From the NCBI GenBank assembly GCA_947259355.1, contig CAMYMF010000002.1, positions 62,001 through 126,000 on the forward strand: a DNA stretch of 64,000 nt. Direction: 5' to 3'. How positions within the stretch are numbered: the first letter of the stretch is position 1; each line of letters starts with the position of its first letter. Below, piece by piece: positions 24,846-33,544 of the stretch. Source of the DNA: an uncultured Nitrospirota bacterium. GTDB taxonomy: Bacteria; CG2-30-53-67. Below the pieces are notes generated by a model. It saw only the letters and a list, made by a program, of their open reading frames with translations. It did not search any database and was not told where the DNA came from. Both the position numbers and the translations under genes were made by a program.

Positions 24846-26252
24846 TTATTTCGTCTTCCTGCGCAGGCGTTCAAAGAGCTTTGCCGCACCCCCTTCGACG
24901 GTCTTCTGTTGCGCGCGGCTCAGTGCCAGCGAGTCCGCGGGCACATCCCGTGTGATGGTGGAGCCGGCGCCGATAAGCGAGCGGTCGCCGATCCGGACGG
25001 GTGCGACGAACTGGGTGTCGCTGCCGACAAAGACCCTGTTTCCGATCAGGGTCTTATGCTTGCGCACCCCGTCGTAATTGCAGGTGATGGTGCCGGCGCC
25101 GATGTTGACGCCTTCTCCCATCTCGGTGTCGCCGATGTAGGCGAGATGGTTGACCTTGCTGCGGGCACCCACCAGCGATTGCTTGATTTCTACGAAGTTG
25201 CCGATGCGGGCCGCGCTTCGGATGTCCGCCCCCGGCCGAAGGTGGCAGAATGGCCCGAGGATCACGTCGTCTTCGACCGTCGCTTCCGTGAGCACACAGA
25301 AGCCTCGAAACTCAACATTGTTTCCGATTTCGCTGTTGACGATCCGTGTGTTCGGTCCGATGATGCATCCCGATCCAATCTGCGTAATGCCTTCCAGGTA
25401 ACAATCGGGGTAGACCGTGGTGTCGGCGCCGATGTCCACGTCCATGCCGATATAGGTACGCGGCGGGTCGATCAGGGTGACACCGGCCTGCATGTGTCGC
25501 TGATTCACCTGTTCTCTGAGGGTCGCCTCGGCTTTGGCCAGCTGGTCCCGCGCGTTGATTCCCATCACCTCCAGGGCGTCGCGGCAGATGAGCCCGGCGA
25601 CCCGTTTCTGCTCTGCCTGTGCCAGTTCGACCAGATCAGTCAGGTAGTACTCCCGCTGGGCGTTCCGGGAGGAGAGGGAGTGAATCGATTCGCGAAGGTA
25701 ACGGGCCTCGACACAATAGATGCCCGTATTGACCTCGCCGATCTCCCTTTCTTCCTCGTTCGCGTCTTTCTCTTCGACGATCTTGAGAATGTTTCCCGAC
25801 GGGGACCGGACGATCCGGCCATAGCCCTCGGGGAAGGCCAGCTGTGTGGTCAGCACCGTCAGGGCAGCTCCACTCTCGCGGTGATGGGCCAGCAGGCGGC
25901 GCAGCGTCTCCGGGCGCAGCAGAGGAACATCGCCGCAGAGAATCAGCACGGGCCCGTCATGCGCTTTGAGGTGCGGCATGGCCTGCTGCACTGCGTGGCC
26001 CGTGCCGAGCTGTTCGTCCTGCATGGCGTAATCGACCGCGACCCCTTCCAGCGCGCTGCGGACGGCCTCCGCCTGGTGTCCAACGACCAGAATGCTCTGG
26101 ACTGCCTCCAGGGTCTGCGCCAGACCAACGGTGTACGCGATAAGCGGCCGTCCGAGGAGGGGATGCAATACCTTGGCACACTGGGACTTCATTCGCGTAC
26201 CGAGTCCGGCTGCCAGAATGATGACGGAACAATGCTGGTGGTTGTCTTTCAC
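24846..26252 (-). CDS. glmU: Bifunctional GlcNAc-1-P uridyltransferase / GlcN-1-P acetyltransferase
   Basis: 468-residue enzyme acetylating glucosamine-1-phosphate and then making UDP-GlcNAc for peptidoglycan and lipid A. N-terminal pyrophosphorylase: IILAAGLGTRMKS, CGDVPLL, NTGIYC. C-terminal left-handed beta-helix with hexapeptide repeats and the acetyl-transfer region (NFVEIKQSLVGARSKVNHLAYIGD, NYDGVRKHKT). The start is GTG at 26252, overlapping the DUF502 stop as GTGA, with GAGG upstream. The usual length is about 455. Confidence 0.96.
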   Translation of the reverse strand: MKDNHQHCSVIILAAGLGTRMKSQCAKVLHPLLGRPLIAYTVGLAQTLEAVQSILVVGHQAEAVRSALEGVAVDYAMQDEQLGTGHAVQQAMPHLKAHDGPVLILCGDVPLLRPETLRRLLAHHRESGAALTVLTTQLAFPEGYGRIVRSPSGNILKIVEEKDANEEEREIGEVNTGIYCVEARYLRESIHSLSSRNAQREYYLTDLVELAQAEQKRVAGLICRDALEVMGINARDQLAKAEATLREQVNQRHMQAGVTLIDPPRTYIGMDVDIGADTTVYPDCYLEGITQIGSGCIIGPNTRIVNSEIGNNVEFRGFCVLTEATVEDDVILGPFCHLRPGADIRSAARIGNFVEIKQSLVGARSKVNHLAYIGDTEMGEGVNIGAGTITCNYDGVRKHKTLIGNRVFVGSDTQFVAPVRIGDRSLIGAGSTITRDVPADSLALSRAQQKTVEGGAAKLFERLRRKTK

Positions 26253-26899
26253 ACGACGCCTCGCTGATTCTCTTCTTTCACTTTCGTCCGCAGAGGCACC
26301 GTTGGCTCGGGGGAGACCATGCCCGCCGAGATGATGATTTTGGCGCCTTCTTCGATCGACAGATCCAGAAAGGTGACATCCTCTTTCGGGAAGATGAGGT
26401 AAAAGCCGGAGGTTGGATTCGGCGTGGTCGGAAGGAAGACATTGACCATGTCGAGATCGGTGACCTCTTTGACCACGCCGCGCACCTCGCTCGTCACGAA
26501 ACCAATGGAATAGATGCCGCGGCGCGGGTATTCGACCAAGACCACCCCTTTGAAATTCTGCTGGCCCTGCATGAAAATGGTGTTGACCAGGTGCTTCACA
26601 AAGCGGTAGACGGGGCGTACCAGGGGGATCTTGTCGAGAAGCCTCTCTCCCAGGTTGCCCAGTTTCCGCCCGATCAGGTTCCTGGCGAAGATCCCGATCA
26701 ACAGGATCAGACAGACGAGCAGAATGATCCCCATGCCCGGGATATAGATTTCAAAATAGCGCTGAATCGGGTTGCCGATCAGGCGCTCCATGGACTGGAG
26801 GAGCACCTTTAGGATCCAGTAAGTCAGCCCCAGCGGCAGGGTGACCAGAAGCCCGGTGATGAAATAGGTTCTGAAGAAATGGCTGATGCGTTTGAACAT
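26249..26899 (-). CDS. DUF502 family inner-membrane protein
   Basis: 216-residue protein with two membrane segments (FITGLLVTLPLGLTYWILKVLL and GIILLVCLILLIGIFARN) and the conserved DUF502 core: GERLLDKIPLVRPVYRFVK, VVLVEYPRRGIYSIGFVT, VFLPTTPNPTSGFYLIFP. Function unknown. It is the first gene of the operon with glmU and glmS, with translational coupling to glmU (4-base overlap). This suggests a cell-envelope role by context only. The ribosome binding site at 26899 is weak. Confidence 0.9.
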   Translation of the reverse strand: MFKRISHFFRTYFITGLLVTLPLGLTYWILKVLLQSMERLIGNPIQRYFEIYIPGMGIILLVCLILLIGIFARNLIGRKLGNLGERLLDKIPLVRPVYRFVKHLVNTIFMQGQQNFKGVVLVEYPRRGIYSIGFVTSEVRGVVKEVTDLDMVNVFLPTTPNPTSGFYLIFPKEDVTFLDLSIEEGAKIIISAGMVSPEPTVPLRTKVKEENQRGVV

Positions 26900-26937
26900 G
26901 CAGGGGTCCCAAACACCTGATTCTTATAAGAGAACCA

Positions 26938-26967
26938 ATTATAGGCTTCACCGGGGGGGCATTGCAA
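26938..26967 (-). promoter_or_regulatory. Candidate promoter for DUF502-glmU-glmS
   Basis: On the minus strand TTGCAA (26962-26967), an 18-base G/C-rich spacer and a perfect TATAAT (26938-26943), about 40 bases before the DUF502 start. It is divergent from the tmk promoter. Confidence 0.5.
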
Positions 26968-27020
26968 GTCTTTTCGCCCCCCTTCGCCCGTCCGCCGGCG
27001 TCTGCAAGGGAGCATTTTTC

Positions 27021-27049
27021 TTGAAATAATGGACACTTTCCCTTATACT
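27021..27049 (+). promoter_or_regulatory. Promoter of the tmk-holB-ricT operon
   Basis: TTGAAA (27021-27026), a 17-base spacer and TATACT (27044-27049). An upstream in-frame ATG at 27029 falls inside this promoter, which supports the tmk start at 27083. Confidence 0.65.
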
Positions 27050-27082
27050 CGCTCTTATTTAGAGGTGGTTTGCCGGATACCT

Positions 27083-27733
27083 ATGAGAGGATCGGGAAAA
27101 CTGATTACCTTTGAGGGGATCGAAGGATGTGGCAAGACGACGCAGGTCGAACTTGCCTGCCGTATGATGGCAGCCAGGGGTGTGGCGCATCTTCGAACCC
27201 GTGAGCCCGGCGGCACCCGGATCGGGGTAGAAATCCGGAAGATTCTGCTCGACCCGAAGAACGGTCACCTTTCGGCTGCTGCGGAGTTGCTCCTTTACGC
27301 CGCGGACCGCGCACAACACGTGCAGGAGACAATTGTTCCGGCCCTGGAGGACGGTACGGTGGTGCTTTGCGACCGTTTTACCGATGCCACCCTGGCCTAT
27401 CAGGGGTATGGACGCGGCCTTGATCGCTTGATGATTCAATCGCTGAATCAGATGGCCACCGGCGGAATCCGTCCGGCGCTGACGCTTTTCATCGACGTGC
27501 CAGTGACGGTGGGACTGGCACGGGCGGTTCAGCGAAACCATCAGGAGGGTGTGGCGGAAACGGCAGGGCGGTTTGAAAAGGAAGCCGTGTCGTTCCACAC
27601 CCGTGTAAGGGAAGGCTATCTCGCGCTCACCGTATCGGAACCGGACCGGGTCAAACGGGTCGACGGGAACCGGAGTCCGGAAGAGACTCACCAGCAGGTC
27701 CTCTCATTCATCGAATCGCTTCTGGCAAACTGA
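27083..27733 (+). CDS. tmk: Thymidylate kinase
   Basis: 216-residue enzyme phosphorylating dTMP to dTDP. P-loop FEGIEGCGKTTQVELA near the N terminus, the DR(Y/F) motif LCDRFTDATLAYQGYGRG, and the conserved REPGGT are present. A LID region with Arg pairs follows (RFEKEAVSFHTRVREGYL). The start at 27083 is chosen because the promoter covers the earlier ATG; the ribosome binding site is weak (GAGGTGG, 14 bases). The tmk-holB-ricT order is common in Deltaproteobacteria and Firmicutes. Confidence 0.95.
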   Translation: MRGSGKLITFEGIEGCGKTTQVELACRMMAARGVAHLRTREPGGTRIGVEIRKILLDPKNGHLSAAAELLLYAADRAQHVQETIVPALEDGTVVLCDRFTDATLAYQGYGRGLDRLMIQSLNQMATGGIRPALTLFIDVPVTVGLARAVQRNHQEGVAETAGRFEKEAVSFHTRVREGYLALTVSEPDRVKRVDGNRSPEETHQQVLSFIESLLAN

Positions 27734-27753
27734 CCATCCAGAGGAGAACCCAG

Positions 27754-28755
27754 GTGCCTTTCGCAGAGATCGTCGGACAGGCGCGAGCGGTTGAAATCCT
27801 CCAGCGGGAACGAAGAACAGGCCGCGTGCCGCATGCCTATCTCTTCCATGGTCCCGAAAGCATCGGCAAGAAGCGAACGGCGCTTGCGTTGGCCATGGCC
27901 CTGCAGTGCCGGGCCGCGGACGAGGACGCTTGTGGCGCCTGTTCCGACTGCCGAAACATCGCTGCAGGGTATCACCCCGATGTGCGGGTGACGACGCCGG
28001 AGGCGAAGACCCGGGGCGCTGCGGAGAAAATTTATATCGAGCAGATCCGCTCGCTCCAGCAGGAAATTGCGCTCCGTCCGATGGCTGGGCGACAGAAGAT
28101 CTTTGTGGTTGACGACGCCCATCGTCTCGTGGAGCAGGCGGCCAATGCCTTTCTCAAGACCCTGGAGGAGCCGCCCGATGCATCGGTGCTGATTCTGGTG
28201 ACGGCCTTCCCGGATCGGCTGTTGGCGACCATCCGATCCCGCTGCAGGCCGGTTCGGTTTCAGCCGCTGTCACCGGAGTCGGTGGCCGCCATCGTCTCCC
28301 GGGAAAAGGGCACGGGGGCCGAGGAAGCGACCCGTCTGGCACGTTTCGCCTACGGGAGTGTGGCCCGGGTCCTGGCCGCGGACTACGAAGCCATGACGAA
28401 GCGGCGAGCGCAGTTTCTGGAAGAACGGCGGCGGCTCACCGAGGGGGGGCCGGCGGCGCTCTTCAGTGTTTCCGAGTCCTTTACGCGAAACAGCGTCGAG
28501 GCGACCGAATTCCTGGAGTTCCTGATAAGCTGGGAGCGGGATCTGATGGCGCTGACACTTCAGGGGCCTGCGGCGGCGCTGGTGCATGGGGACTGTGCCG
28601 AGGCGTTGACCCGGGAGGCCGAAAGCCGGCGGGTGGCGGATTTGCTCGGGAGGCTGGAGCTGTTGGTGCAATCGCTACGATGGCTCCAGAGCAACGTCAA
28701 TGCCCGCTTGGTGATCGAGGCCGCCCTCATGCCCCTTGGGGGAGAGACAAATTGA
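27754..28755 (+). CDS. holB: DNA polymerase III subunit delta'
   Basis: 333-residue clamp-loader subunit. AAA+ fold: HAYLFHGPESIGKKRTALALA (degenerate P-loop, as usual in delta'), four-cysteine zinc module CRAADEDACGACSDCRNI, KIFVVDDAHRLVEQAANAFLKTLEEPP, and sensor-type SRCRPVRFQPL. The start is GTG at 27754 with GAGGAG 7 bases upstream. The stop overlaps the TTG start of the next gene (TTGA), implying coupling. Confidence 0.93.
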   Translation: MPFAEIVGQARAVEILQRERRTGRVPHAYLFHGPESIGKKRTALALAMALQCRAADEDACGACSDCRNIAAGYHPDVRVTTPEAKTRGAAEKIYIEQIRSLQQEIALRPMAGRQKIFVVDDAHRLVEQAANAFLKTLEEPPDASVLILVTAFPDRLLATIRSRCRPVRFQPLSPESVAAIVSREKGTGAEEATRLARFAYGSVARVLAADYEAMTKRRAQFLEERRRLTEGGPAALFSVSESFTRNSVEATEFLEFLISWERDLMALTLQGPAAALVHGDCAEALTREAESRRVADLLGRLELLVQSLRWLQSNVNARLVIEAALMPLGGETN

Positions 28756-29948
28756 ATGATTCAAACACCGGTAGTATGACCCGTATCGTGGGCATCTCCT
28801 TTCGAAACAGCAAGAAGCTCTACAACTTCGACCCTGGTGAGCTCGACTTGCACGACGGAGACCAGGTGATCGTTGAAACGGAGAACGGGCTGGCCTGTGG
28901 GACGGTTTCCGGCGGACTGCAGCAGGTCAGTTCGGACTACCTCAAGAAGCCCCTCAAGCGGGTCGTGCGCAAGGTAACCGAAGAGGACGCGATCCTGCTG
29001 CGGGGGCATCGCGAGCTAGAAGCGAAGGCAGCTCGCTATTGCATCGAGCGGGTGGAAGCGCGCAAGCTTCAGATGAAACTGGTCGATGTGGAGTATCTCT
29101 TCGGCGGTTCGAAGGTAATCTTCTACTTCACCGCGGACGGTCGGATCGATTTTCGGGAACTGGTCAAAGACCTGGCCACCCGCCTGCGAACCCGCATCGA
29201 AATGCGCCAGATCGGCGTGCGGGATGAGGCCAAGATGCTCGGCGGTTATGGCACCTGCGGGCGGGAATTCTGCTGCTGCAGCTATATCCAGGAGTTTGTA
29301 CCTGTCTCCATCAAAATGGCCAAGCAGCAGGATTTGACCCTGAATCCCTCCAAGATCTCCGGTGTCTGCGGGCGACTGATGTGTTGTCTGAGCTATGAAA
29401 ACAGCACCTATGAGTGTTTCAAGAAGGGGTTGCCCAAGCCGGGCAAGTCGATCATGACGCCCGAGGGGCCCGTCAAAGTCTTTTCTCATAACGTCATGCG
29501 GGGCACCGTGACGGTTCATCTGCCCCGCGGCAAGAATGTTGAGCTCTCGGAGTCAGAGATGTCTCGGTTGCGCAAAGGGCTTCCCCTGGAATCGATGCCC
29601 GGCCGGGAGGAGCGTCCGCCCGAGACGGCTCCGGTAGCGCGGACGGAAGACGCCCGTTCGGACGGCCCACCGGGGGCCGGGCCCGGCCCCAAACCCCGTC
29701 GCAAACCGGGAGGCCCCCCGAAGCCGGCGCGCCCGCCCGAGGCGGCTGCGGCGGAGGAGCCGGACCGGGGGGGCAAACAAAAACGGGGCGTAGAAAAGGA
29801 AGGGCTTGTCAGTCGAATCAAGAAGATCGCGGGGGGGGAGCAGGAACCGGAGGCACCGGAGGCGGCGAAGAGGCGGCGAAGGCGAAGACGCCGCCGTCGC
29901 GGTGCCAGGGGCAAGCCCTCCGAGACGAAGGGCAAACAGAGCGATTAG
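28752..29948 (+). CDS. ricT: PSP1-domain protein (RicT/YaaT-like) with long basic tail
   Basis: 398 residues from TTG at 28752 (GGGGGAG upstream, overlapping the holB stop); ATG at 28776 is an alternative. The PSP1 core holds the cysteines that bind an iron-sulfur cluster in the Bacillus Ric complex: GTCGREFCCCSYIQ and SGVCGRLMCCLSYE. In Bacillus subtilis RicT works with RicA and RicF in RNA processing; no such partners are visible here. From about residue 280 the protein becomes Pro/Gly/Glu/Arg-rich low complexity, including a run of ten arginines close to the end. This extension is longer than the usual 270-300 residue proteins and looks RNA-binding. Confidence 0.88.
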   Translation: MNDSNTGSMTRIVGISFRNSKKLYNFDPGELDLHDGDQVIVETENGLACGTVSGGLQQVSSDYLKKPLKRVVRKVTEEDAILLRGHRELEAKAARYCIERVEARKLQMKLVDVEYLFGGSKVIFYFTADGRIDFRELVKDLATRLRTRIEMRQIGVRDEAKMLGGYGTCGREFCCCSYIQEFVPVSIKMAKQQDLTLNPSKISGVCGRLMCCLSYENSTYECFKKGLPKPGKSIMTPEGPVKVFSHNVMRGTVTVHLPRGKNVELSESEMSRLRKGLPLESMPGREERPPETAPVARTEDARSDGPPGAGPGPKPRRKPGGPPKPARPPEAAAAEEPDRGGKQKRGVEKEGLVSRIKKIAGGEQEPEAPEAAKRRRRRRRRRRGARGKPSETKGKQSD

Positions 29949-30015
29949 CCCGTATTTTGTATGAGGGATCGTCATGAGAGGCCCCAGAGGTCCTGGATGC
30001 GCCAGAGCCGATGCG

Positions 30016-30077
30016 CAGAAGATTTACTGGCTGAAGGCATATTGATATAAAATAGTTCGAAGTCAGAAAATCTTCTG
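30016..30077. repeat. Inverted repeat upstream of metG
   Basis: CAGAAGATTT (30016-30025) and AAATCTTCTG (30068-30077) are exact complements separated by 42 A/T-rich bases, in the gap before metG. It could be an operator, a terminator-like fold for the ricT transcript, or chance. A weak promoter (TTGACT, 16 bases, TAGAAA) follows at about 30118. Confidence 0.35.
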
Positions 30078-30172
30078 TAAAGCCGCATGTGGCAGACTAC
30101 CCAGCCTCGTAATAGATTGACTCGTGCTATATGCGGGCTAGAAATCAGACCTGCGAGGAGAAGGTGCGGCCC

Positions 30173-32065
30173 ATGTCCGATCCGTTCTACATCACCACAC
30201 CCATCTATTATGTCAACGATGTGCCCCACATCGGCCACGCCTACACGACGGTGGCGGCCGATGCTGCCGCGCGCTACCGTCGAATGATGGGCTCGGCGGT
30301 TTTTTTCCTGACCGGCACGGACGAACACGGTCAGAAAGTGGAGAAGAGCGCTGCGCAGCAGGGCGTCTCACCCAAGGCCTTGGCTGATCGTGTGGTGACC
30401 CGTTTCCAAAAGCTCTGGAAAGTGCTGAACATCTCCCACGATGATTTCATTCGGACCACCGAGGCACGACACCAGGAAGCCGTGCAGACCCTGTGGCGAA
30501 CCGTGGCGGCCAAGGGAGACATCTATCTGGGTGAATACGAGGACTGGTACTGCACGCCGTGCGAGACCTTTCTGACGGCCCTTCAGCTGCAGGAGGGGAA
30601 GTGCCCCGATTGTGGACGGGAACCGGAGCAGCTCAAGGAGGAGAGCTACTTTTTCAGAATGTCTCGCTATGAGGAGCGGCTGCTGGCCCATCTCGAAGCG
30701 CATCCCGAATTCATTCAGCCTGAGAGCCGCCGGAATGAGATCATTCAGTTCGTCCGGGGGGGTCTCAAGGATCTGAGCATCAGCCGCACGACTTTTTCCT
30801 GGGGGATTCCTGTGCCGGGAAATGACCGCCATGTGATCTATGTCTGGTTCGATGCGTTGACGAACTATCTCTCCGCCTTGGGCTATCCCGACCGTACGGA
30901 GCACTTCGGGACGTTCTGGCCTGCCGATGTACATGTCATCGGCAAGGACATTCTGCGCTTTCACACCGTCTACTGGCCCACATTCCTGATGGCAGCAGAC
31001 CTGCCGCTGCCCCGGCAGGTCTTCAGCCACGGCTGGTGGACGGTGGACGGCGAGAAGATGTCCAAGTCCAAGGGGAACGTCGTCGATCCGGGTGAGATGG
31101 TACAGCGCTATGGTGCGGACCCGTTCCGCTATTTCTTGCTGCGGGAAGTGCCCTTCGGTCTCGACGGGGATTTCTCGGAGAAGGCCATGGTGGGCCGCTT
31201 CAACGCGGATCTTGCTAACGATCTGGGCAACCTGTTCAGCCGGGTGACCACCATGCTGGGCAAGTACTGCGACGGCACTGTTCCGCGAACCGACACGTCG
31301 GGGCAGCTCTCAGCGCAGGTGGAGCGGGCGGTGCAACGGGTGGACGAGGAGATGGCGCGGCTCGCGTTTCACAAAGCGCTGCAGGAGATCTGGGCGCTGA
31401 TCAACGGGATCAATCGCCACGTGGATCAGACGGCGCCGTGGGCGCTGGCCCGGCAGGCCTCGCGGCGGACGGAGTTGGACCGGGTCATGGCGGAGCTGAT
31501 GGAAGCTCTGCGGGTGGTGACGCTGCTGATCTCGCCTTTTATGCCGCAAACGGCAGCGGAAGCGGCGTCGGTACTGGGCCTGGAGGCGGGGTGGTCCACC
31601 AGGGCGGGGCTGCAGTGGGGCACATCGCTCGCGAGTGCTAAGATTGCCAAGGCGAAACCGCTCTTCCCGCGTATCGAGGCAGACGAACGCCCCCGTCCGG
31701 CGCCGAAACAGCCTAACGCCGCCGGGGCGAAACAGGTGGCGCAGATCAACCTGCAGGAGTTCCAACGTTTGGATCTGCGCACCGGTGTCATCCGCGAGGC
31801 CGAAGCCGTGGCCAAATCGGAGCGCCTCCTGAAACTGCGGGTCGATCTCGGGGAGGCAGGGCGCCGCCAAGTGGTTGCTGGTATCGCGGCCGTCTATCGG
31901 CCGTCGGATCTGATTGGAAAGAGCGTGGTGGTGCTCTGCAATCTCAAGCCCGCGAAGCTCATGGGAATCGAATCGCAGGGGATGGTTCTCGCGGTGGAAG
32001 GGGATGACGGACTGTCTTTGTTGGGGCTGGACCGGCCCGTGCCGCCGGGGCGGAAGATTCATTAA
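30173..32065 (+). CDS. metG: Methionine--tRNA ligase
   Basis: 630-residue enzyme charging initiator and elongator tRNA-Met. Class I signatures: HIGHAY near residue 20 and K295-MSKS. Zinc-binding knuckle cysteines (CTPCETF...CPDC) lie in the connective domain, followed by the anticodon-binding helix bundle and a C-terminal tRNA-binding (EMAPII/OB) domain (LQEFQRLDLRTGVIREAE ... GMVLAVEG). The start at 30173 with GAGGAG 12 bases upstream matches the family N terminus DPFYITTPIYYVN. Confidence 0.96.
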   Translation: MSDPFYITTPIYYVNDVPHIGHAYTTVAADAAARYRRMMGSAVFFLTGTDEHGQKVEKSAAQQGVSPKALADRVVTRFQKLWKVLNISHDDFIRTTEARHQEAVQTLWRTVAAKGDIYLGEYEDWYCTPCETFLTALQLQEGKCPDCGREPEQLKEESYFFRMSRYEERLLAHLEAHPEFIQPESRRNEIIQFVRGGLKDLSISRTTFSWGIPVPGNDRHVIYVWFDALTNYLSALGYPDRTEHFGTFWPADVHVIGKDILRFHTVYWPTFLMAADLPLPRQVFSHGWWTVDGEKMSKSKGNVVDPGEMVQRYGADPFRYFLLREVPFGLDGDFSEKAMVGRFNADLANDLGNLFSRVTTMLGKYCDGTVPRTDTSGQLSAQVERAVQRVDEEMARLAFHKALQEIWALINGINRHVDQTAPWALARQASRRTELDRVMAELMEALRVVTLLISPFMPQTAAEAASVLGLEAGWSTRAGLQWGTSLASAKIAKAKPLFPRIEADERPRPAPKQPNAAGAKQVAQINLQEFQRLDLRTGVIREAEAVAKSERLLKLRVDLGEAGRRQVVAGIAAVYRPSDLIGKSVVVLCNLKPAKLMGIESQGMVLAVEGDDGLSLLGLDRPVPPGRKIH

Positions 32066-32067
32066 TC

Positions 32068-33444
32068 ATGCTGATAGATTCCCATGCACACCTCACCATG
32101 TCCCGCTTCGATGCGGACCGGGAGGACGTTCTGTCCCGTGCTCGGGAAGCGGGGGTGGCCCACGTGTTAACCGTGGGGGCGGAGCCGGGGGACTGGCCCC
32201 GGGTCGTGGCACTGGCCAGGGCGCACGAGGCCTGGGGTCTCTATGGGGCCATCGGCCTGCACCCTCACGAGGCCTCGTCCCTGACGGAAGAAATCTGCCG
32301 TGAGCTGATGGCCTGGGCCGCCGATCCGCAGGTGGTGGCCCTGGGCGAAACGGGGTTCGATTTCCACTACAGCCATTCGCCGCCGGCCGCGCAGGAGGCC
32401 GCCTTTCGGCGGCAGATCGGCATTGCCCGGGAAATGGGCCTGCCCCTCGTGGTGCACTCCCGGGAAGCGGAAGCGGAGACGATGCGGATGCTCCGACAGG
32501 AGCGGGCTTCAGACGTGGGAGGGGTTCTGCACTGCTTCTCGGGGAGCCTGGAGATGGCCCGGGCCGCGCTCGATCTCGGCTTCTTCATTTCCTTTTCCGG
32601 ATCGCTGACGTTCAAGAATGCCGACACCCTGCGGGAGGTGGCCGCCGCCCTTCCCATGGAGCGGCTTCTGATCGAAACGGATTGCCCCTATCTGGCGCCC
32701 CAAGCGGTGCGGGGCAAGCGCAATGAACCGGCCTACGTCGGGTATGTGGCGGAAGCACTGGGTGCCCTGCAGGGTCTGACGCCAAAGGACATCGGACGGA
32801 TAACGAGTCACAATGCCATGCAGCTCTTTTCCATCGGCTCCATGGAGAGCGATGGGAAGATTGCCTACCGTATTCGGGACGCGCTTTACCTAAACGTCAC
32901 CAACCGCTGCAGCAACGCCTGCGGTTTCTGTGTCCGCAACTACAGCGATTTCGTCAAGGGGCATCAGCTGCGTTTGGCGGAAGAGCCTTCGGCCGAGGCG
33001 GTCATCCAGGCCGTGGGCGATCCCACGGCATGCCGGGAGGTGGTTTTCTGCGGCTACGGGGAGCCCCTGCTGCGGTTCGATCTGGTGAAGAACGTGTCGG
33101 CCTGGGTCAAGCAGCGGGGCGGACGGGTGCGGGTGAACACCAACGGACAGGGCAACCTGATCCACGGCCGGGACATCCTTCCCGAGCTTGCAGGGCTGGT
33201 CGATGCCTACTCGGTCAGCCTGAATGCCGAGAACGAAGCCCAGTATCTGGAAATCTGCCGGCCCAACTCGGGGCCCGGGACGTATGAGGCTGTCAAGGCG
33301 TTTATCCGGGAGGCCCGGCGCTACGCGGATGTCAGCGTAACCGTTGTCAACCTGCCGGGTGTGGACGTGGAACGTTGCCGCCGGATCGCCGAGGAGGAGT
33401 TGCAGGTAGGCTTTCGGCTGCGTTATTATGATGAAGTGGGTTGA
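32068..33444 (+). CDS. TatD family deoxyribonuclease fused to a radical SAM domain
   Basis: 458-residue two-domain protein. Residues about 1-257 are a complete TatD metal-dependent hydrolase (IDSHAHLT, GLHPHEAS, ALGETGFDFHY, LVVHSREAE, VLHCFSGS, ETDCPYLAP). Residues about 265-458 are a radical SAM domain with cluster motif C281-SNA-C285-GF-C288, GYGEPLLRFDLV and RVNTNGQGNL. This second part matches the 'TatD-linked radical SAM protein' family, usually a separate gene beside tatD. The reading frame is continuous through the junction. It starts 2 bases after the metG stop. Substrate of the radical SAM part is unknown. Confidence 0.93.
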   Translation: MLIDSHAHLTMSRFDADREDVLSRAREAGVAHVLTVGAEPGDWPRVVALARAHEAWGLYGAIGLHPHEASSLTEEICRELMAWAADPQVVALGETGFDFHYSHSPPAAQEAAFRRQIGIAREMGLPLVVHSREAEAETMRMLRQERASDVGGVLHCFSGSLEMARAALDLGFFISFSGSLTFKNADTLREVAAALPMERLLIETDCPYLAPQAVRGKRNEPAYVGYVAEALGALQGLTPKDIGRITSHNAMQLFSIGSMESDGKIAYRIRDALYLNVTNRCSNACGFCVRNYSDFVKGHQLRLAEEPSAEAVIQAVGDPTACREVVFCGYGEPLLRFDLVKNVSAWVKQRGGRVRVNTNGQGNLIHGRDILPELAGLVDAYSVSLNAENEAQYLEICRPNSGPGTYEAVKAFIREARRYADVSVTVVNLPGVDVERCRRIAEEELQVGFRLRYYDEVG

Positions 33445-33544
33445 TGGGTCGAGAAAGGGCGGGGAAGTCAGGATAACCTAAGACTTTCAAGGAGTTTGTC
33501 ATCAACCGTCTGCCCGGACCGAAAGAGCGAAGAGGCAGGAGGTC

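Noticed and set aside
23667-26267. Very long plus-strand open frame (866 codons) antisense to glmS and glmU
   Set aside because: It mirrors the codon structure of the two genes on the other strand, crosses the non-coding gap with the repeats, and its translation has no recognisable domain. Typical of GC-rich DNA.
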